A DNA stretch of 64,000 nt from Siderastrea siderea (GCA_964030785.1 OZ034972.1:50414538-50478537); one strand, 5' to 3'; counted from the first letter of the stretch, positions 32,946 to 45,012 are shown. Translations and numbers: made by a program. Notes: generated from the letters alone by a model not told the origin.

Positions 32946-34941
32946 GGGGCCGACCATTTAACTCTTGAGGGGGGGGGGGGGGGTGGATGATTTCGAAAAA
33001 AAATTTCCTGCAAGCCCTTGTCGGAAGAAAAAAATTGCATGCAGCACAAATGAAATAGGAAAAAAATTCTTGCACTGCTGCAAGCAAGAAAAAAAAATGT
33101 TGCAAAGCTATTTCATCATTCCAGGGGGACTTTACAAAATCCCAGCAAAACTGCAACCATTCTTCCCTTGCTCCCTTTAAACTCTGGAGTTGGTTATGCT
33201 TCAGAATGTGCAATGCATTCTTAGCTTTATAGGGTCCGACAATCTGTGAGCCAGCGAGCCACTCCAGTTAGCCTAAATCACACTCTGGTTTAGCCAAAAC
33301 AACATTCCTGTTAGCCTACAGTTATTAGCTTTAATAGGTAGCTTGCGGTGAGCCCTATATAATGGGATATAAAGGGATTTATGGCTTGCACGGTTCACAA
33401 GGCTCGCGAGTCATAGGAGTCATGCAAGCCATTATGGTTAGCCTAAATTACACATTGGCTAACCTAGTTAGCACTGCAGTTAGCCTACAGTTCCTTTATA
33501 GGTAGCTTGCGGTTAGCCTTTTTCAGATTGGGATTAGGGATTTCTGGCTCGCTGGCTCGTACTGTATCCAAACTCGTTAGCTTTATAATATCACAAGCAG
33601 TAATGGAGGTAAATTTTTCTATTTAAAGAATCAAGGTTTATTAGACAAAGAAAAATAATTTGTTCATTTTTAATCTTTTTAACTGAAGCATTTTCATGTA
33701 ACATAACATTAATATTTTATAACATATAACATTTTTGCCATTTTTGATTTTTGCGATGTTTTAGTAATGCACCTATCAATGTCTAGCCCCAATGGGGGGA
33801 GTGCAGGCATACCCAAGGGCTATAATGATTGACATTTTCAAATATTTTGGGTCACTAAAATTTTTAAATTCCCCACCCTCTGCCATTTCAAACCTTGGTT
33901 AAATCCTTAATTCTTGTTATGAAACTATTCTATGATTCTTGTTGTCAACCGTAAATAACATGTATTTATATTTTTCTATGTTTAAATATTTGTAAATAAG
34001 ATATATCTCTATTATAACATATTCAGTATAAAAAGAAACAGATCCAAACCTTTCTTGTTGTCAACCGTAAATAAATAACAGTAACATGTATCTATATTTT
34101 TCTATGTTTTTATATTTTTAAATAAGATATATCTTTATTATAATATATAGTCAGTATAAAAAGAAACAGATCCAAACCTTTCTTGTTGTCAACTACAAAT
34201 AAATAAATAAGTAAACAGTAACATGTATCTATATTTTCAATGTTTTTATATTTTAAAATGAGATACATAATTATGCCATAAAAAATTTTTCCCGGACCCC
34301 ACTGAAGCGCGAAAATAAAAACCAGGAAGGCCTTTATAGAAGCCTGGCATAATGAGAGTAACCAGGCCTAAAGACCCAACCCACTTGAGGATACACTGGG
34401 AACAAGCCTACAGAACATTAAAATAGCTTGAAATTTTGTAGTTTTAACTTAATAAATGGACAGTTATAGCTCTAAAAAAATAAATAACTGTTATGTCACA
34501 AAATGGCACTATTATGCCGGCAAATAGCACTATTATGCCGGCATTATGCTCGATGCTCCACCTATAGTATTATGCTCGAAATTATGCCGGCATAATATGT
34601 CAAACCCTAATTAGTAAGCTCATACAAAAAAAAATAGTGTAAGTGATTTTCATAATCCCATGAAACAAACTCAAGCCCATGCATTTCACTTATGATTTAT
34701 CTATTTGTTGTCTTGTCTGTGAACAAAGCTCCAGCTGGAATTGAAAACTAATGTAAGAACTCTTTTTTTTTTTTTTGAGGAAAAAAAAATCCTGCAGAGA
34801 AATGAAGAGGAAAAAAAAATATCCTGCAGAGCATTTAGAAGGAAAAAAAATATCCTGCCCACCAGGTTGCTAGAAAAAAAAAAGCTTGCTGACCAGAAAT
34901 CATCCACCCCCCCCCCCCTCAAAAGTTAAATGGTCGGCCCC
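32946..34941. mobile_element. 2.0-kb Harbinger-type element, TAA duplication, empty site visible
   Basis: Ends GGGGCCGACCATTTAACTCT and GGGGCCGACCATTTAACTTT (reversed), followed on both sides by a long G run and 'tggatgatttc'. TAA lies on both sides (32943-32945, 34942-34944). Copy 1 of the host repeat (about 31540-31550) shows the uninterrupted site. Both arms carry repeated 'aagaaaaaaat.ctgca' blocks. The middle has a 'gttagcctaaat' repeat (33260-33500) and a tandem array (33936-34260). No transposase seen. Confidence 0.85.
33936..34260. repeat. Tandem array, three units of 116-128 bp
   Basis: Each unit starts 'ttcttgttgtcaac' (33936, 34052 and 34180) and continues with 'acatgta.ctatatttt'. 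The first two units run on to 'gatccaaacc'; the third is cut short. It is internal to the 2.0-kb element. Confidence 0.8.
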
Positions 34942-35980
34942 TAAAAAAATACAGCTGCAAACTACCAAGAAGGAAGGAAGGGCGAGATTCTTTTTCGGCT
35001 TTAACATGCAAAATCAGGACACTGGTTTACCTGCACTTGTTGTAGCTCTGTGTTCCAACAGGTCCAAATGCTCAGATAGAAATTGGATGCCATGTAAACG
35101 GAGTTGAATCGCTTTTCCAGTTGTTTGAATGTTGTTTTTACCATTCCGTCCGCAACCTCTAACCCGAGAACAACTGCATTTTGCGCTTTGCGTTTAACAA
35201 ACTATGATGGTGAATTCTAATGTTCCTCGCTACAGTAATCTTGCTTCTGAGCTGCATGGAAATTACCTCTTCAAGTTCAAATTTGTTCTGTCTTCAGTTC
35301 GATGAAACACGCACATGATGGCTCCGTTGTGCGAACAGATTACAAACTTGTTCAGTTTCAACTCCAGCAGCTAATATGGTGAAATTGTACAGCTTCAATC
35401 CGCTTTGAACGATGATAACAACAATGTTTCAGGAAAAATCAAACATGTACCATATTTCAAAGCCAATAATTAGAAGATTTCTTTCCAAAACTTGTGCTAC
35501 TTTGTTCACTTGCGAGCAGTTTTCATTGATTCATTCAGCTTTGCAATGAAATGCTGCAACACTTCGCAAGGTTTTGGCGCCTTTTTCGTTCAGTCATGTG
35601 AGCGATTCTTGTTCCGTTTAAATTTCTTTTCTCATTTTTCCGTTCTTTCTTGACTTTTTTTTTAATAGTGGTTAAGTTTTTAATAAAACAATTATTCTAC
35701 TCGGGCTTGCTGGATATCAAATGATTATAACCAACTCGGCGCTACGCGCCTCGTTGGTTATCTATCATTCGATATCCAGCGCGCCCTCGTAGAATAATTG
35801 TTAAATATAACTAGTCGTACCCTCTCAGGATTTAAAATATGGCCTTTTGTCAACCAATTAGCTTTAGCAATCCTGTCCTCTGGTTATGTAGTACAATGAA
35901 CAGCACCACAGTAAGAATTTCTTCAATCAGTAGCTTTCATTTGAGTGGACGCATATTTGGACTTAATTCAACTTTTACAG

Positions 35981-36242
35981 GACAACAAAAAGTGCCATAA
36001 GAAACTACTATTAAAGGTAAGGTTTACATTCATTTGAGTGGTCACACTGCAGGATTTCATGCGCAAACAAGAAAGCTTAACAAGGTTAATGTGATAGCCG
36101 GAATCCATTTTTTCCCTTGCTACAGGAATCAGATGAAAGTGAAGAAGATGAAGAAGGACTCACCATTGAAGAGCTAAGGGAAACATTGGGTTATAAGTCG
36201 ATAATGAAGAATATAAATGCAGTGTTTCAGAAGCCGCATTAA
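35981..36242 (+). CDS. Last two exons of a small acidic protein
   Basis: Exon 35981-36016 (TTTTACAG acceptor, AAAG/GTAAGG donor, 12 Lys-rich codons) and exon 36126-36242 (CTACAG acceptor, TAA stop, 38 codons) are both phase 0. The last exon starts Glu-Ser-Asp-Glu-Ser-Glu-Glu-Asp and goes on with Leu-Thr-Ile-Glu-Glu-Leu. This is the same plan as the terminal exon at 28783-28908 (Glu-Ser-Glu-Glu-Ser...Leu-Thr-Gln-Glu-Glu-Leu). So this is either a diverged paralogue of the 25-29 kb gene or an alternative 3' end of it. AATAAA follows at 36339. The 5' exons were not found. Confidence 0.55.
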
Positions 36243-36338
36243 CGCCAACAAAAGTATTGATCAGTTCAGACCGAGGTACCTGGATACGAACTAAGGAAGT
36301 GTTCACACTGATAATTTGTGTAGACTCGAAAATTGATA

Positions 36339-36344
36339 AATAAA
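36339..36344 (+). terminator. Polyadenylation signal
   Basis: AATAAA about 97 bases after the TAA at 36240-36242, followed by A/T-rich repeats of 'aataaa'. Confidence 0.5.
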
Positions 36345-37288
36345 TGAACAATTATTCATAAAATAAATAAAAAATAAATACGAAGTGGTGAGGTAAATAT
36401 CTACCCCTCTTCACCGATATTGAGGTGAGCGACTGTTTTAGTATATTTACAAAACCACTGGATAGCCAGCATCAAAGAGTTCCTTATTCTGAGCAATGAG
36501 GAAAGACTCTTGCAAAATATGGAACAAGACGCGGTGAATAGCAGATACTATCCCGCGTTTGAGTAGCCAATCAGAGCGCGCGAAAAGCACTACTTACTGG
36601 TTTGGTCTATCCTTAATAGCCGTGACATGCGTGGGTAAAGTTAGAGACGATGTATGGAAGGTTGAATTAAACGTGGAAAGTTGAACAGCCATTGCCAATC
36701 AAGACCATCAAACGTTGTCTCTAATGAGTGAATGAGCAATCAGAGAATTAACTCTGCAGTGTAACGGCGCGTTTTCTTGGTCTGTTGTGGAATGAGAATA
36801 GGCAGAATGAGAATGATCAAAATTATTGGAACATGAAACAAGAAAAAAAAAACGATCGTTCCAAAAATGGACTGAAAACTGACCGCTAGCGGGTTTTTTA
36901 AATTGAAATTTGCCACGGATGCGCTGTTGTTTGGGTCAGCCATTGAGATATTGCCAAGTGACTGACAACTTCAGGTTTTTAGTATGCTTATTCTGTTCAT
37001 TCTGCCCAAAATAGCAGAATACATGGAATGGCATAAACTACCACTTAGCATTGCCTTAGTAAGGAAATAGGGACTACTTAAGATAAAGGAAAATCTTTCA
37101 ACGCTTCTTGTGCCTGTCGGTGTAGAAAATGCTACCCCAGCTGGCTTAGTGTTCCTGCCGGTGTGCCTCAGCTTTAGTTTTAGCTTGTATCTATTATAAT
37201 GTTTAGTTTTATTTTATTCTTTTGTTATAGAGGACCTCCCTGAAAACCACTCAACGTAATGGGAGTATCCTCTTTAAAGATTAATTAT

Positions 37289-37308
37289 TATTATTATTAT
37301 TATTATTA
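37289..37308. repeat. (TTA)n microsatellite
   Basis: Short run of 'att' triplets just before the LINE tail at 37340. The same triplet forms much longer arrays at 43022-43133, 44974-45012, 45206-45278 and 45386-45440. Confidence 0.85.
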
Positions 37309-37339
37309 GGGGACACGGCTTGGCCCATGGCTTTTCCTG

Positions 37340-38310
37340 GTGATGATTAATGACTTGAAGCTACCGGCGAGTCATTTCTCATATGGGAGTTTGCGGAATA
37401 AGATACAACCATTTCGGAAATAGTTCCCTCCTCAAAGGAAAGTCATCTACGGGATGCTTTTGATTATATCAATATTTGTTCACAAGAAAACCGCCTTCAG
37501 CTCAACCCAACCAAATGTAAAGAACTTGTGATGTGTTTCAAAGGATCACCACCATCTCACCCTCAGGTAGAACTGGATGGGGCGGAGTTCGAGAGTCTCT
37601 ACGGCGAAGGTTCTCGGCGTTATGTTTAGCAGGGATCTCAAATGGAACGATCATGTAGGAATGATCTATCAACAAAGGCAGCTAAACGCCCCTATCTTCT
37701 GAGGCAGCTTAAGAGAGCTGGAATAAGTTCTGATGATCTAGTGCAACTTTATTGCAGTGTTATTAGATCAGTGTTAGTGTATGGATGCCACGTTTTCCAC
37801 CGCAGTCTGCCTAGTTATCTATCTGATGAAATAGAGCGTATCCAGCGGCGTGCTATGCGAACTGTTTTTCCTGTCTGTAAGTACCGTGTAACATCAGAAA
37901 GGGCTGGCATCCCTACACTATCTGTCAGACGCAAATCGCTATGTTTAGATCTTTTCAGCAATATTGTGCAGGACAGAAACCATACCCTGGCCGACTTGCT
38001 GCCACCAAAGTCAACTCATAATAGGCAGCTGAGATCAAGGAGAGTGTTTAATATTCCTGTCTGCAAAACGGACCGCTATAAGAATAGTCTCATCATCAGC
38101 CATAGCAATTAATTTTAATATATATTTTACTCGATTTTATTTTTCAAATGCAAAGTATATTTCTTTTGAATTACTTTTATATTAATAACCTTTTTCCACT
38201 TTTTATTGTATATAGCTTATTATAGTATTGTACATAGAACATGTAATTCAGTCGAAAGACTGCGATGTGTTTTTATATGAATAAACGATTCCTTCCTTCC
38301 TCCTTCTTCT
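37340..38310 (+). mobile_element. 5'-truncated LINE tail with a TTCC/TTC 3' end
   Basis: In three frames the sequence reads the end of a reverse transcriptase. About 37490 has Leu-Gln-Leu-Asn-Pro-x-Lys-Cys-Lys, about 37605 has Val-Leu-Gly-Val-Met with Trp-Asn-Asp-His, and 37642-38112 gives the CR1-like tail with Leu-Lys-Arg-Ala-Gly, Val-Tyr-Gly-Cys and Arg-Ile-Gln-Arg-Arg-Ala. Frameshifts separate the pieces. The 3' end is a 'ttccttcc/ttcttc' microsatellite after AATAAA-like sequence, typical of CR1/L2 tails. Inactive. Confidence 0.8.
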
Positions 38311-38319
38311 TCTTCTTGA

Positions 38320-39830
38320 CGCGCGGAAAGCTAGTTAATTCACGTCTGTGCGCACGTAAATGGAAGTCCATCATACAGGGACTTCCATGATTTGTGGACA
38401 TTTCAGCTGGTGTTTTGCCAAAGGGAATCAAAGTTATCAAAAAAGGATTCCCGAAGGGAGAACAAACCATTATATGTTCTTAGTAGAGTAGGGTCAGTGA
38501 CATTTACTATTGAACTATTCCTCGTTCCGTAAAGAGTGGATTGACGCATGCAAATGAGGTTTGGTGGACCAGAGTTCTGGGGAACTCTCCAAGTAATCTG
38601 AAAATTTTCTGCTCTGTCAGTGAGCAAGCCTCGAGTGTTCTGATGATGAAATCCGATGGAAAAGTTGAAGTCAAGTTCACAATGGCCGGGACTTGCCACA
38701 AAAACGAAGCGAATCATGACGGACATTCATAAAACAACGCAACAACAAGGCTCTTGAGTTGACGTTATTAATTATAAATGCCTGTAATTCCTGTAATTCT
38801 TGCCTTGAGTCCTGAAAGTTGCCAACTGATGTATTTAGTTATTTTTCCTCATTTAATTATATGTATTTAGTTATTTTTATTGAACCATTGGACGGACTGC
38901 TGTACCTTTGTCGTTCCGCAAGCCTCGATTAGCTTCTGCTATTTGCGTGCGAAACCGAATATTCAATTATGAGTATTTTTAGTAATTAATAAATTTGATG
39001 CCTAATAAGATGTTATCACGCAAAAAAGGGTTTCTCGCACAAAAGCCTCACGTGGCCCAGGCGGCGGACGCCTAACTGTGGTTTCTGTAGCATGTAGCGG
39101 GAAAACATGTGCGAGCAAGGCACTATTGGTTTTGGTTTTACTTCTGATTGGTCGAGAAAGTGGTGCGAGATTTTTTAACCAATCACAGAGCGACGTAAAG
39201 CAAAACCTAAACAAAACGCTAATTACTTTCACAATTAATTAAAAACCGCTCTATTAACAATGCGCATGCTGTTTATTTGACCGCTAGTGAATATTTAGCC
39301 AATATTTAAACGTGGCGTCTTCAAAAACTCGAGGAGAGCTTCAACGCTTCAATTTTATTTTTTCAGCGGAGCAGATACGTGTCTGCCTTCCAAGGAGGCA
39401 CGGCAAGTCACTCAGTCACTTAACAAAAAGACACACTTAGTGACAAAAAGGAAGCAGACCACAACCTTTCCTCCTGAACTTGTAGTGGTGATTCTCTGGT
39501 CACCGATCAAATTGCGTCTTGCCATTAACTAGGCCACAAGGCATCGAAACTTTTATGCTACAATCGCAGAATGTCAATGATGATGATGATGATGATGATG
39601 ATGACGACGACGACAATGTGTCCTCATGTGATCACGTGAAAAATTTGTTTGGTCGCTTAGTAAGGCTGGCGAGTCAGAGCAGAATATCCTTTTCGCCTCA
39701 GATACAACTGCTAGCAGGGAAAGTAACCATGGTAACCAACTGCCTCTCGATGTTATGGTATAATGCCCAAAGGAACACGAGAACCCTGCATTCCATTTCT
39801 GGAATAGTCAAGAAAGAACGTGCTCTGAAC
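38320..39830. other. Stretch without a supported gene
   Basis: A plus-strand frame at 38541-38732 looks protein-like (Trp-Trp, Lys-Val-Glu-Val-Lys-Phe), but its antisense frame is equally long and I see no clean acceptor. A 'ttggttttacttctgattggt' repeat sits near 39127. A (GAT)n run lies at 39577-39612. Confidence 0.4.
39577..39612. repeat. (ATG)n / (ACG)n microsatellite
   Basis: About eight GAT repeats followed by GAC repeats. They create a poly-Asp run in one frame, which is not evidence for a gene. Confidence 0.85.
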
Positions 39831-39835
39831 GGCCG

Positions 39836-40452
39836 ACCAACACAAGGGGACCAGTCACAGGGAATGGTTGCAGTGGCTAGTCTCTGGAACGAGTGGGAAC
39901 GGGCAATCACGAAGGAGCTTGCTCCGGGGAAAAGTCACAGGGACAAGTCCCATGTAGTGTCTACACGAGGTGACTGGTCGCGGGGACAGTCCCTATTGGG
40001 TTTTGGCTGGTAGCCTTTTTTGGCGGCAAAAACTAGTCGCATGGACACTACACAAGGGGGACAAGCACAATTTGAGGACACAAGTCTTCGTGACCTATCG
40101 TGCGAAGCCAGTGATATGAAGTTTCACCAATTGATCATGTCACACAACTCTTAGGAGTTGACTAGGCCCCTGCCTTAATGAGATGCTGTTTCATCACTTG
40201 AACGAGAAATAACACTTCATTTTATTTCCATGAAAAGTATTACATTTACCATGAATCTTCACTTTCACGACTCGACTTGAACATGTGTGTGAACAAGCGG
40301 AGTGTATTGGACATGGATGGACTTCTGGGACAAATTGCAGGGACGAAATTTTGGTAACGGCGACTTTTCACGAAATTGGGTACGGTAGTTCACACGAAAG
40401 GACTTGGTCCTCGGAGCCAGTCGCAGAGACTAGTCCCCTCATTGTGTTGACC
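39836..40452. mobile_element. About 617-bp MITE, 'ggggac.agtc' ends
   Basis: The left end 'accaacacaaggggaccagt' and the right end, reversed, 'ggtcaacacaatgaggggac' match as imperfect inverted repeats. Subterminal 'gtcgc.gggaca.agtcc' blocks occur on both sides. Target duplication not clear. Confidence 0.55.
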
Positions 40453-40459
40453 TAAGAGA

Positions 40460-42280
40460 CCGGGCAAACGACGGATCATTGTTTCCGAAACATAGTTTTC
40501 CAAAATGAGACCAGCTTGATCAAAGCGAACGCAAGTCATCGCAGGTACACAGACGTAGTGGTGAAACACAAGTGGACGTACATGGAAAACGTCCGTCCAC
40601 TTGCGATTGCTTGGCTCTTATGAATTGGCTCCCAAGTCAACGTAATTTTCCCATCTTGCGTTGCATGGCGTCTCGGTGGCCAGGGTTTTTATAAAATTTG
40701 CAAACACACGAGTGACATTTTAAATCGTGTCTCGCACGAATGTTTAATACTGAAGAACATTTTTCATGCATTAGTTCCGCAATCAGTGCTAACAGGTCCT
40801 AACCTTCTTACAATGAGCTCTAAACTGGATTCTGGTACATATTGACTAAAGAAATTAGTAAACTACACTTTAAACGTCTTTTGCAAACTCTTTAACTATC
40901 AGTTAAAACTGGTTTATAGCTATTGTAAACCTTTGATACAATTAAAATAGGATATGAAGTTAGTCGTTAACTGTAAAAAGGCTAATAGGAGTTATTTACA
41001 TTGTTGTTTTATTCATCAGTCAGTTCCAGCAATATCCTTCCCTTATTCCTGGGTAAGTGAGTCCATGGAAGCTCGTGAACACGAGCATTTCCGTGAAAAA
41101 AAAAGGCGAATCACCTACAGTGGGTAAAGCAGAGACCCTATGACTAGTGTTAAGTTTAAATTTCGACAGTTTCAAGCTTAGGGCTAGATCGGATGGTTCT
41201 AAGACCTAAATTTCCCTTTCCTTTAAGCTGCATTTCGATTAATTAATGAATTGAGAATTGAGAGGTGTACTTCTAACTTTTTTTAGTGACCGTTCACTCT
41301 GTAAATCTGTTATCTCATTATGACTTCGAGTCACTTGGACACAAATACCTCGCCTTTGCTGATGAACGCATCAACGAAACGAGGCCACCTAAGATTCTGT
41401 GAGGACGACATCATGAGGCCCCAGGTTAGACTAATGCCTACCCTAAGCCGAGTGTATTTATAAATACCCCAGCTTACCCCATTCCTAAGGAACTGCCCTT
41501 GTTATGTCCGAGGGTGGGAAAGGAGGGACGGTCATTGCTGGTAACCACTTTAATTAATCTACCTTTAAAACATATTAAAATAATTTCGCGATCATCTTTT
41601 ACAGTAATCAAATCAAACTGACGATTACAAAGTCAATGACTTCAATAATTGAATGGATAAGTGTGTACAATAATTCCAGTGGCAACAGTGTAATTGCCGA
41701 GATCAATATTTTTGAAGAGCCGAGAGCAAAAAGATTCTGTATGTACTTTTAGGTTCACGGTTGTCAACCGTCACTTCCTTGCAACAGAAATGCACCCAAA
41801 TGACTTCGTCTCTCTCTGTTATGAATCAGCAACTCGGTGTTAGTTTTCCCGTTAAACTAAGCACGTATCACTACACTGATAACACAGATCGCTTATACCA
41901 CCTGTACAACCTTTGTCATTTGAGCGCATCGGTAGATGGTTATAAATATTCGGGTACTTCCTACTGGAACGTTCTTCCATTGTATGCGCCCAGGCTATAT
42001 TTGTAAATTTTAAACTTCCGTGTAATAATACTAGTTGGGTTGTACGTACCCTGACTGCTGACCACCTGTGCCTGCATGAGTTTTATTACTATGTTAAACT
42101 GAAACTCTCACTACCATAGCAACAGCCTTGAATTCCTTAACAATGTCCTACCTCTGTTGCTTTCCATAAATTAAGCCTAGTGTGACGTTGTGTAAACAAG
42201 AAATTTCCAAGTTGTAATTATGCTTGTTCAAAACAATCAATTCAGGTATTTGTCAAGTAATCTAAGCTCGTTCTTAGCAT
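40460..42280. other. Stretch without a supported gene
   Basis: No exon set or repeat boundary could be supported. A frame at 41761-42006 is open but has ordinary composition. A TTTATT (AATAAA on the minus strand) at 42082-42087 could serve the gene at 42290-43012. Confidence 0.4.
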
Positions 42281-42289
42281 TTGATCTTT

Positions 42290-43012
42290 TCAATTTTTAA
42301 ATTTACATTGTGGTTTATAACCAAAAATGTGTATTTTTTCCCTTACTCTCCTGCAAACCCTTTTTATACGTTCGTCGTCATTGCCACAAAGAGCTTCATC
42401 GCATTCGTCGACAATTTTCCTATAGCCTTCAAAAAGCATTGTACATCTTTCCACACTTGCTGTTAGTGCACTATGTATTCTAGCATCATGTTCCGAGGAA
42501 GTCTCTTCATCAGGTGTAAGAAGCTCATTAACAGGGGCGTATTCAGCACATGCACCCAAAAATGTGCTGGAATCTTCTTTTGCCGAATGATCATCGCTAG
42601 ATACAACCTCGGCGCTAGATATAAAACCATCTAAATTCTTGAACATCACCTTGCACTTCAGGCAGGGATCTTTTTTATCGGTGTAACCCTTTTTCTCAAA
42701 TGCAGAGGATGACCAATCCTTAGGGTCTGCAGTAACTAAAGACTCATCAAATATTACTGCTTTCCTTAAGTTACCTTTAAAATGACAAATCCTGCTGTGC
42801 AAACAAAGAGGCCTTAAGAAGGGACTAACTGATATTGATGATCCAACACACCATTTATCATGATGTAACACCATTGTCAAAACCTTTGGTCTGAATCTGT
42901 TTTTACTTCTGAGACCACGGTGAAACAAGGCTGTCGCTCTAAACATTACAGCCTCGGCATGCTTTTGGCTGCCTCTTTGTCCGCCTCCAGATTCTTCTAC
43001 CACGTCACTAAG
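42290..43012 (-). CDS. Terminal exon (240 codons) with HAE and PCxxC motifs, possible deaminase-like protein
   Basis: A minus-strand exon opens after a CTTTCAG acceptor (43014-43013), phase 0, and runs to a stop at 42290-42292. Near its start is Ser-Gln-Lys-His-Ala-Glu-Ala-Val-Met. About 97 residues later comes Asp-Pro-Cys-Leu-Lys-Cys-Lys-Val-Met-Phe. His-Ala-Glu and Pro-Cys-x-x-Cys are the two zinc-site motifs of the cytidine-deaminase fold. Between them are predicted strands and a Cys/His-containing stretch. The spacing is longer than in most deaminases, which would need an insert. The C-terminal 90 residues are acidic and helical, ending in a basic Arg-Arg-Val-Arg-Glu-Lys-Ile block. The upstream intron starts with a long (TTA)n array and I did not find the 5' exons. 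The deaminase call rests on the two motifs alone. Confidence 0.5.
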   Translation of the reverse strand, partial: LSDVVEESGGGQRGSQKHAEAVMFRATALFHRGLRSKNRFRPKVLTMVLHHDKWCVGSSISVSPFLRPLCLHSRICHFKGNLRKAVIFDESLVTADPKDWSSSAFEKKGYTDKKDPCLKCKVMFKNLDGFISSAEVVSSDDHSAKEDSSTFLGACAEYAPVNELLTPDEETSSEHDARIHSALTASVERCTMLFEGYRKIVDECDEALCGNDDERIKRVCRRVREKIHIFGYKPQCKFKN

Positions 43013-43021
43013 CTGAAAGAT

Positions 43022-43022
43022 A

Positions 43023-43078
<56 letters not shown>

Positions 43079-43082
43079 TAAC

Positions 43083-43120
<38 letters not shown>

Positions 43121-43133
43121 TAATAATAATAAA
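43022..43133. repeat. (AAT)n microsatellite, two blocks
   Basis: 43022-43073 and 43084-43130, with a 'gataac' break between. It lies in the intron just upstream of the exon at 42290-43012 and creates the false poly-Leu start of that frame. Confidence 0.9.
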
Positions 43134-43139
43134 TTGTGA

Positions 43140-44250
43140 TTAAGGAATGAACGACGGCTCCAAAGTCGTAGATCATTTCTCGAGGAGCTGAATTAGGTGC
43201 TGCACGATGTGAAAAATGTGATTTCGTAGTGGAACCCCGCTTTACGGACACCCGAATTACCGGAACAATTCTTTTGGTCCCGATGGAAAGCTCATATCTT
43301 TTCCCTTACATTAGGACACTTTTCTCGACCTGACCTGAGTGACACTCTTCGATACTAAGTTACCCTCGCACGACGTAACATTAAGGGGCTGTTTACAAGG
43401 AGGGGGGAAGATCCCAGAAGGCGAAACAACTTTTCGTTTGGTTCACATGCAGAAATTTCGGTCGGGGTGGTTGCGGAAACTTGGATTTTCTCTTTTCTTT
43501 TTTCTTCTTTCTTTCTTTCATTTTTTATTTTATTTTATGACTTCAATGAGAGTATTTTCCCACATTAATAAGTACCAGCAATTAAAAGAAAATGTGGGGC
43601 TCCGCTTTTAGGCTTGGCTAAACCTATGTATTACCTAGAGAGCAATGGAGGAAAACTTTTTTTTTGGTAATCTAAAATGGCAAGACGCTTCACAATTTAG
43701 GCTTAAAAGAAGAATTAAAGGAAATGGCTTTTTGTGATGAACCCCCCTTTTTAAGCAAATAAATCTAAAACCTATTTACCCAAATATTAAGATAACGAAC
43801 GTAACTTAAGAAAATAGCAATAACATGTAAGAAATTTAACATGTACAACGTTGAAATGAACGTTGATATGAACTTTAAATGTAAGAAAAGCGGTTTTAGT
43901 CTTCAAATGAAGTATGAAGAAGGAAGTTGTGAAAAGTGAAGGCTCTAGAACATTCTAGAAAGACAAGGAAAAGTTATTAAGATGTTATGTAACAATTAGA
44001 CGTTTTACATTTAGAACGCAACAGCGTCTAATTCTGTACCACCTAATTTTTATCTTGTGTTTTTAAGTTGCGAAGCTTTTTAATAAAGGACTACTTAGAA
44101 AAAAAGAGCTTTCAGCTTGCGTAATTCTTAAAAAAGGGAGGTTTTGAATGGCTCCGATTGTCGGGACACCCTGTCTACAATTTTGACATGACTTTCCTAA
44201 TAGAGACAAATCTCGTGTTAAAAAGGGTTTTAAAAGTGTTTTTGCATCCT
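43140..44250. other. Stretch without a supported gene
   Basis: It includes a 'ccgctttacggacacccgaatt' block near 43240, resembling the ends of pogo-type elements, and a pyrimidine tract near 43490-43535. No exon was supported. Confidence 0.35.
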
Positions 44251-44973
44251 CACATTACCGTCGTTTTCATCTAAGCGTGGACACGTGACGCAAAAACATG
44301 TTCTAACTGGGTGCAAACAAGACATGTTTAGCTACCAAACTTTGAGGTTTGAAGGCTGTTAGAGCACGTTTCGCTAAAATGGCAGGTGTCCAGAAAACGA
44401 AGAACACCTAGAAAACGCAGATTTTAGATGTTTTTCTTTGAGATTCGGGAATATTAACGGGCACATGAGAAAACATGCATCCTCGGAGACCCAGGGGCAG
44501 CTAGTTGGGGCGACGGGATTTTCACGGGCGAAAGTTTACAACAAGAACGGGAGAGCCCCTGGGCACTTACTCTTACCGAACGAGTTCCAGAAGCATTTGA
44601 AATCCCGCCTTCTGATTGGCCAGAAAAAAATCAGCGAAGCCCCGACTCTGATCTCTTCTTACACGAAGTGGTTTTCCTTCATCGATCAGTTGCGTGGCCA
44701 GAAGCGTATGAATTCAGCGCCCTGTTCTGATTGGCCAGAAAACATAATTTCTGGCCAATCAGCGATGAGGACCAGTCGGGCGACTCTGATGTCTTCGTAC
44801 ACAAAGTAGTTTTCCTCATCGATCGCCATAGTTTCGTGGCCCGTTCAACGGGAAGGTTTTCGAGGAGAGTTTCAGAACAAAAACATCCACGAAGTCGAGG
44901 AAATCGCGAATTTTAACATTGCCGCAAGAAAACAAACACTCCCCGAGAATTTTTCATGGCGAATTTTTCATAT

Positions 44974-44974
44974 A

Positions 44975-45012
<38 letters not shown>

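Larger units (their letters stand above)
32409..35805. mobile_element. 1.39-kb repeat, tandem copy 2, split by a Harbinger-type element
   Basis: The two halves (32409-32945 and 34942-35805) match copy 1 nearly base for base, and without the insertion the length is about 1.40 kb. It ends with the same hairpin (about 35690-35800). A few indels separate the copies, for example a missing 'gccga' type stretch near 35335. Confidence 0.75.

Noticed and set aside
33936..34260. Evenly spaced repeat that could suggest a CRISPR array
   Set aside because: Units are contiguous tandem copies of 116-128 bp without unique spacers, in a eukaryotic transposon.
38403..38732. Overlapping frames on both strands (107 and 63 codons)
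   Set aside because: Either could be an exon; neither has a clear acceptor or donor, so not called.
39519..40013. 164-codon frame with a poly-Asp run
   Set aside because: It crosses a microsatellite and enters a MITE; no conserved features.
42290..43120. Poly-Leu N-terminus of the long minus-strand frame
   Set aside because: The Leu run is translation of the (TTA)n array; the real exon starts at the acceptor at 43012.
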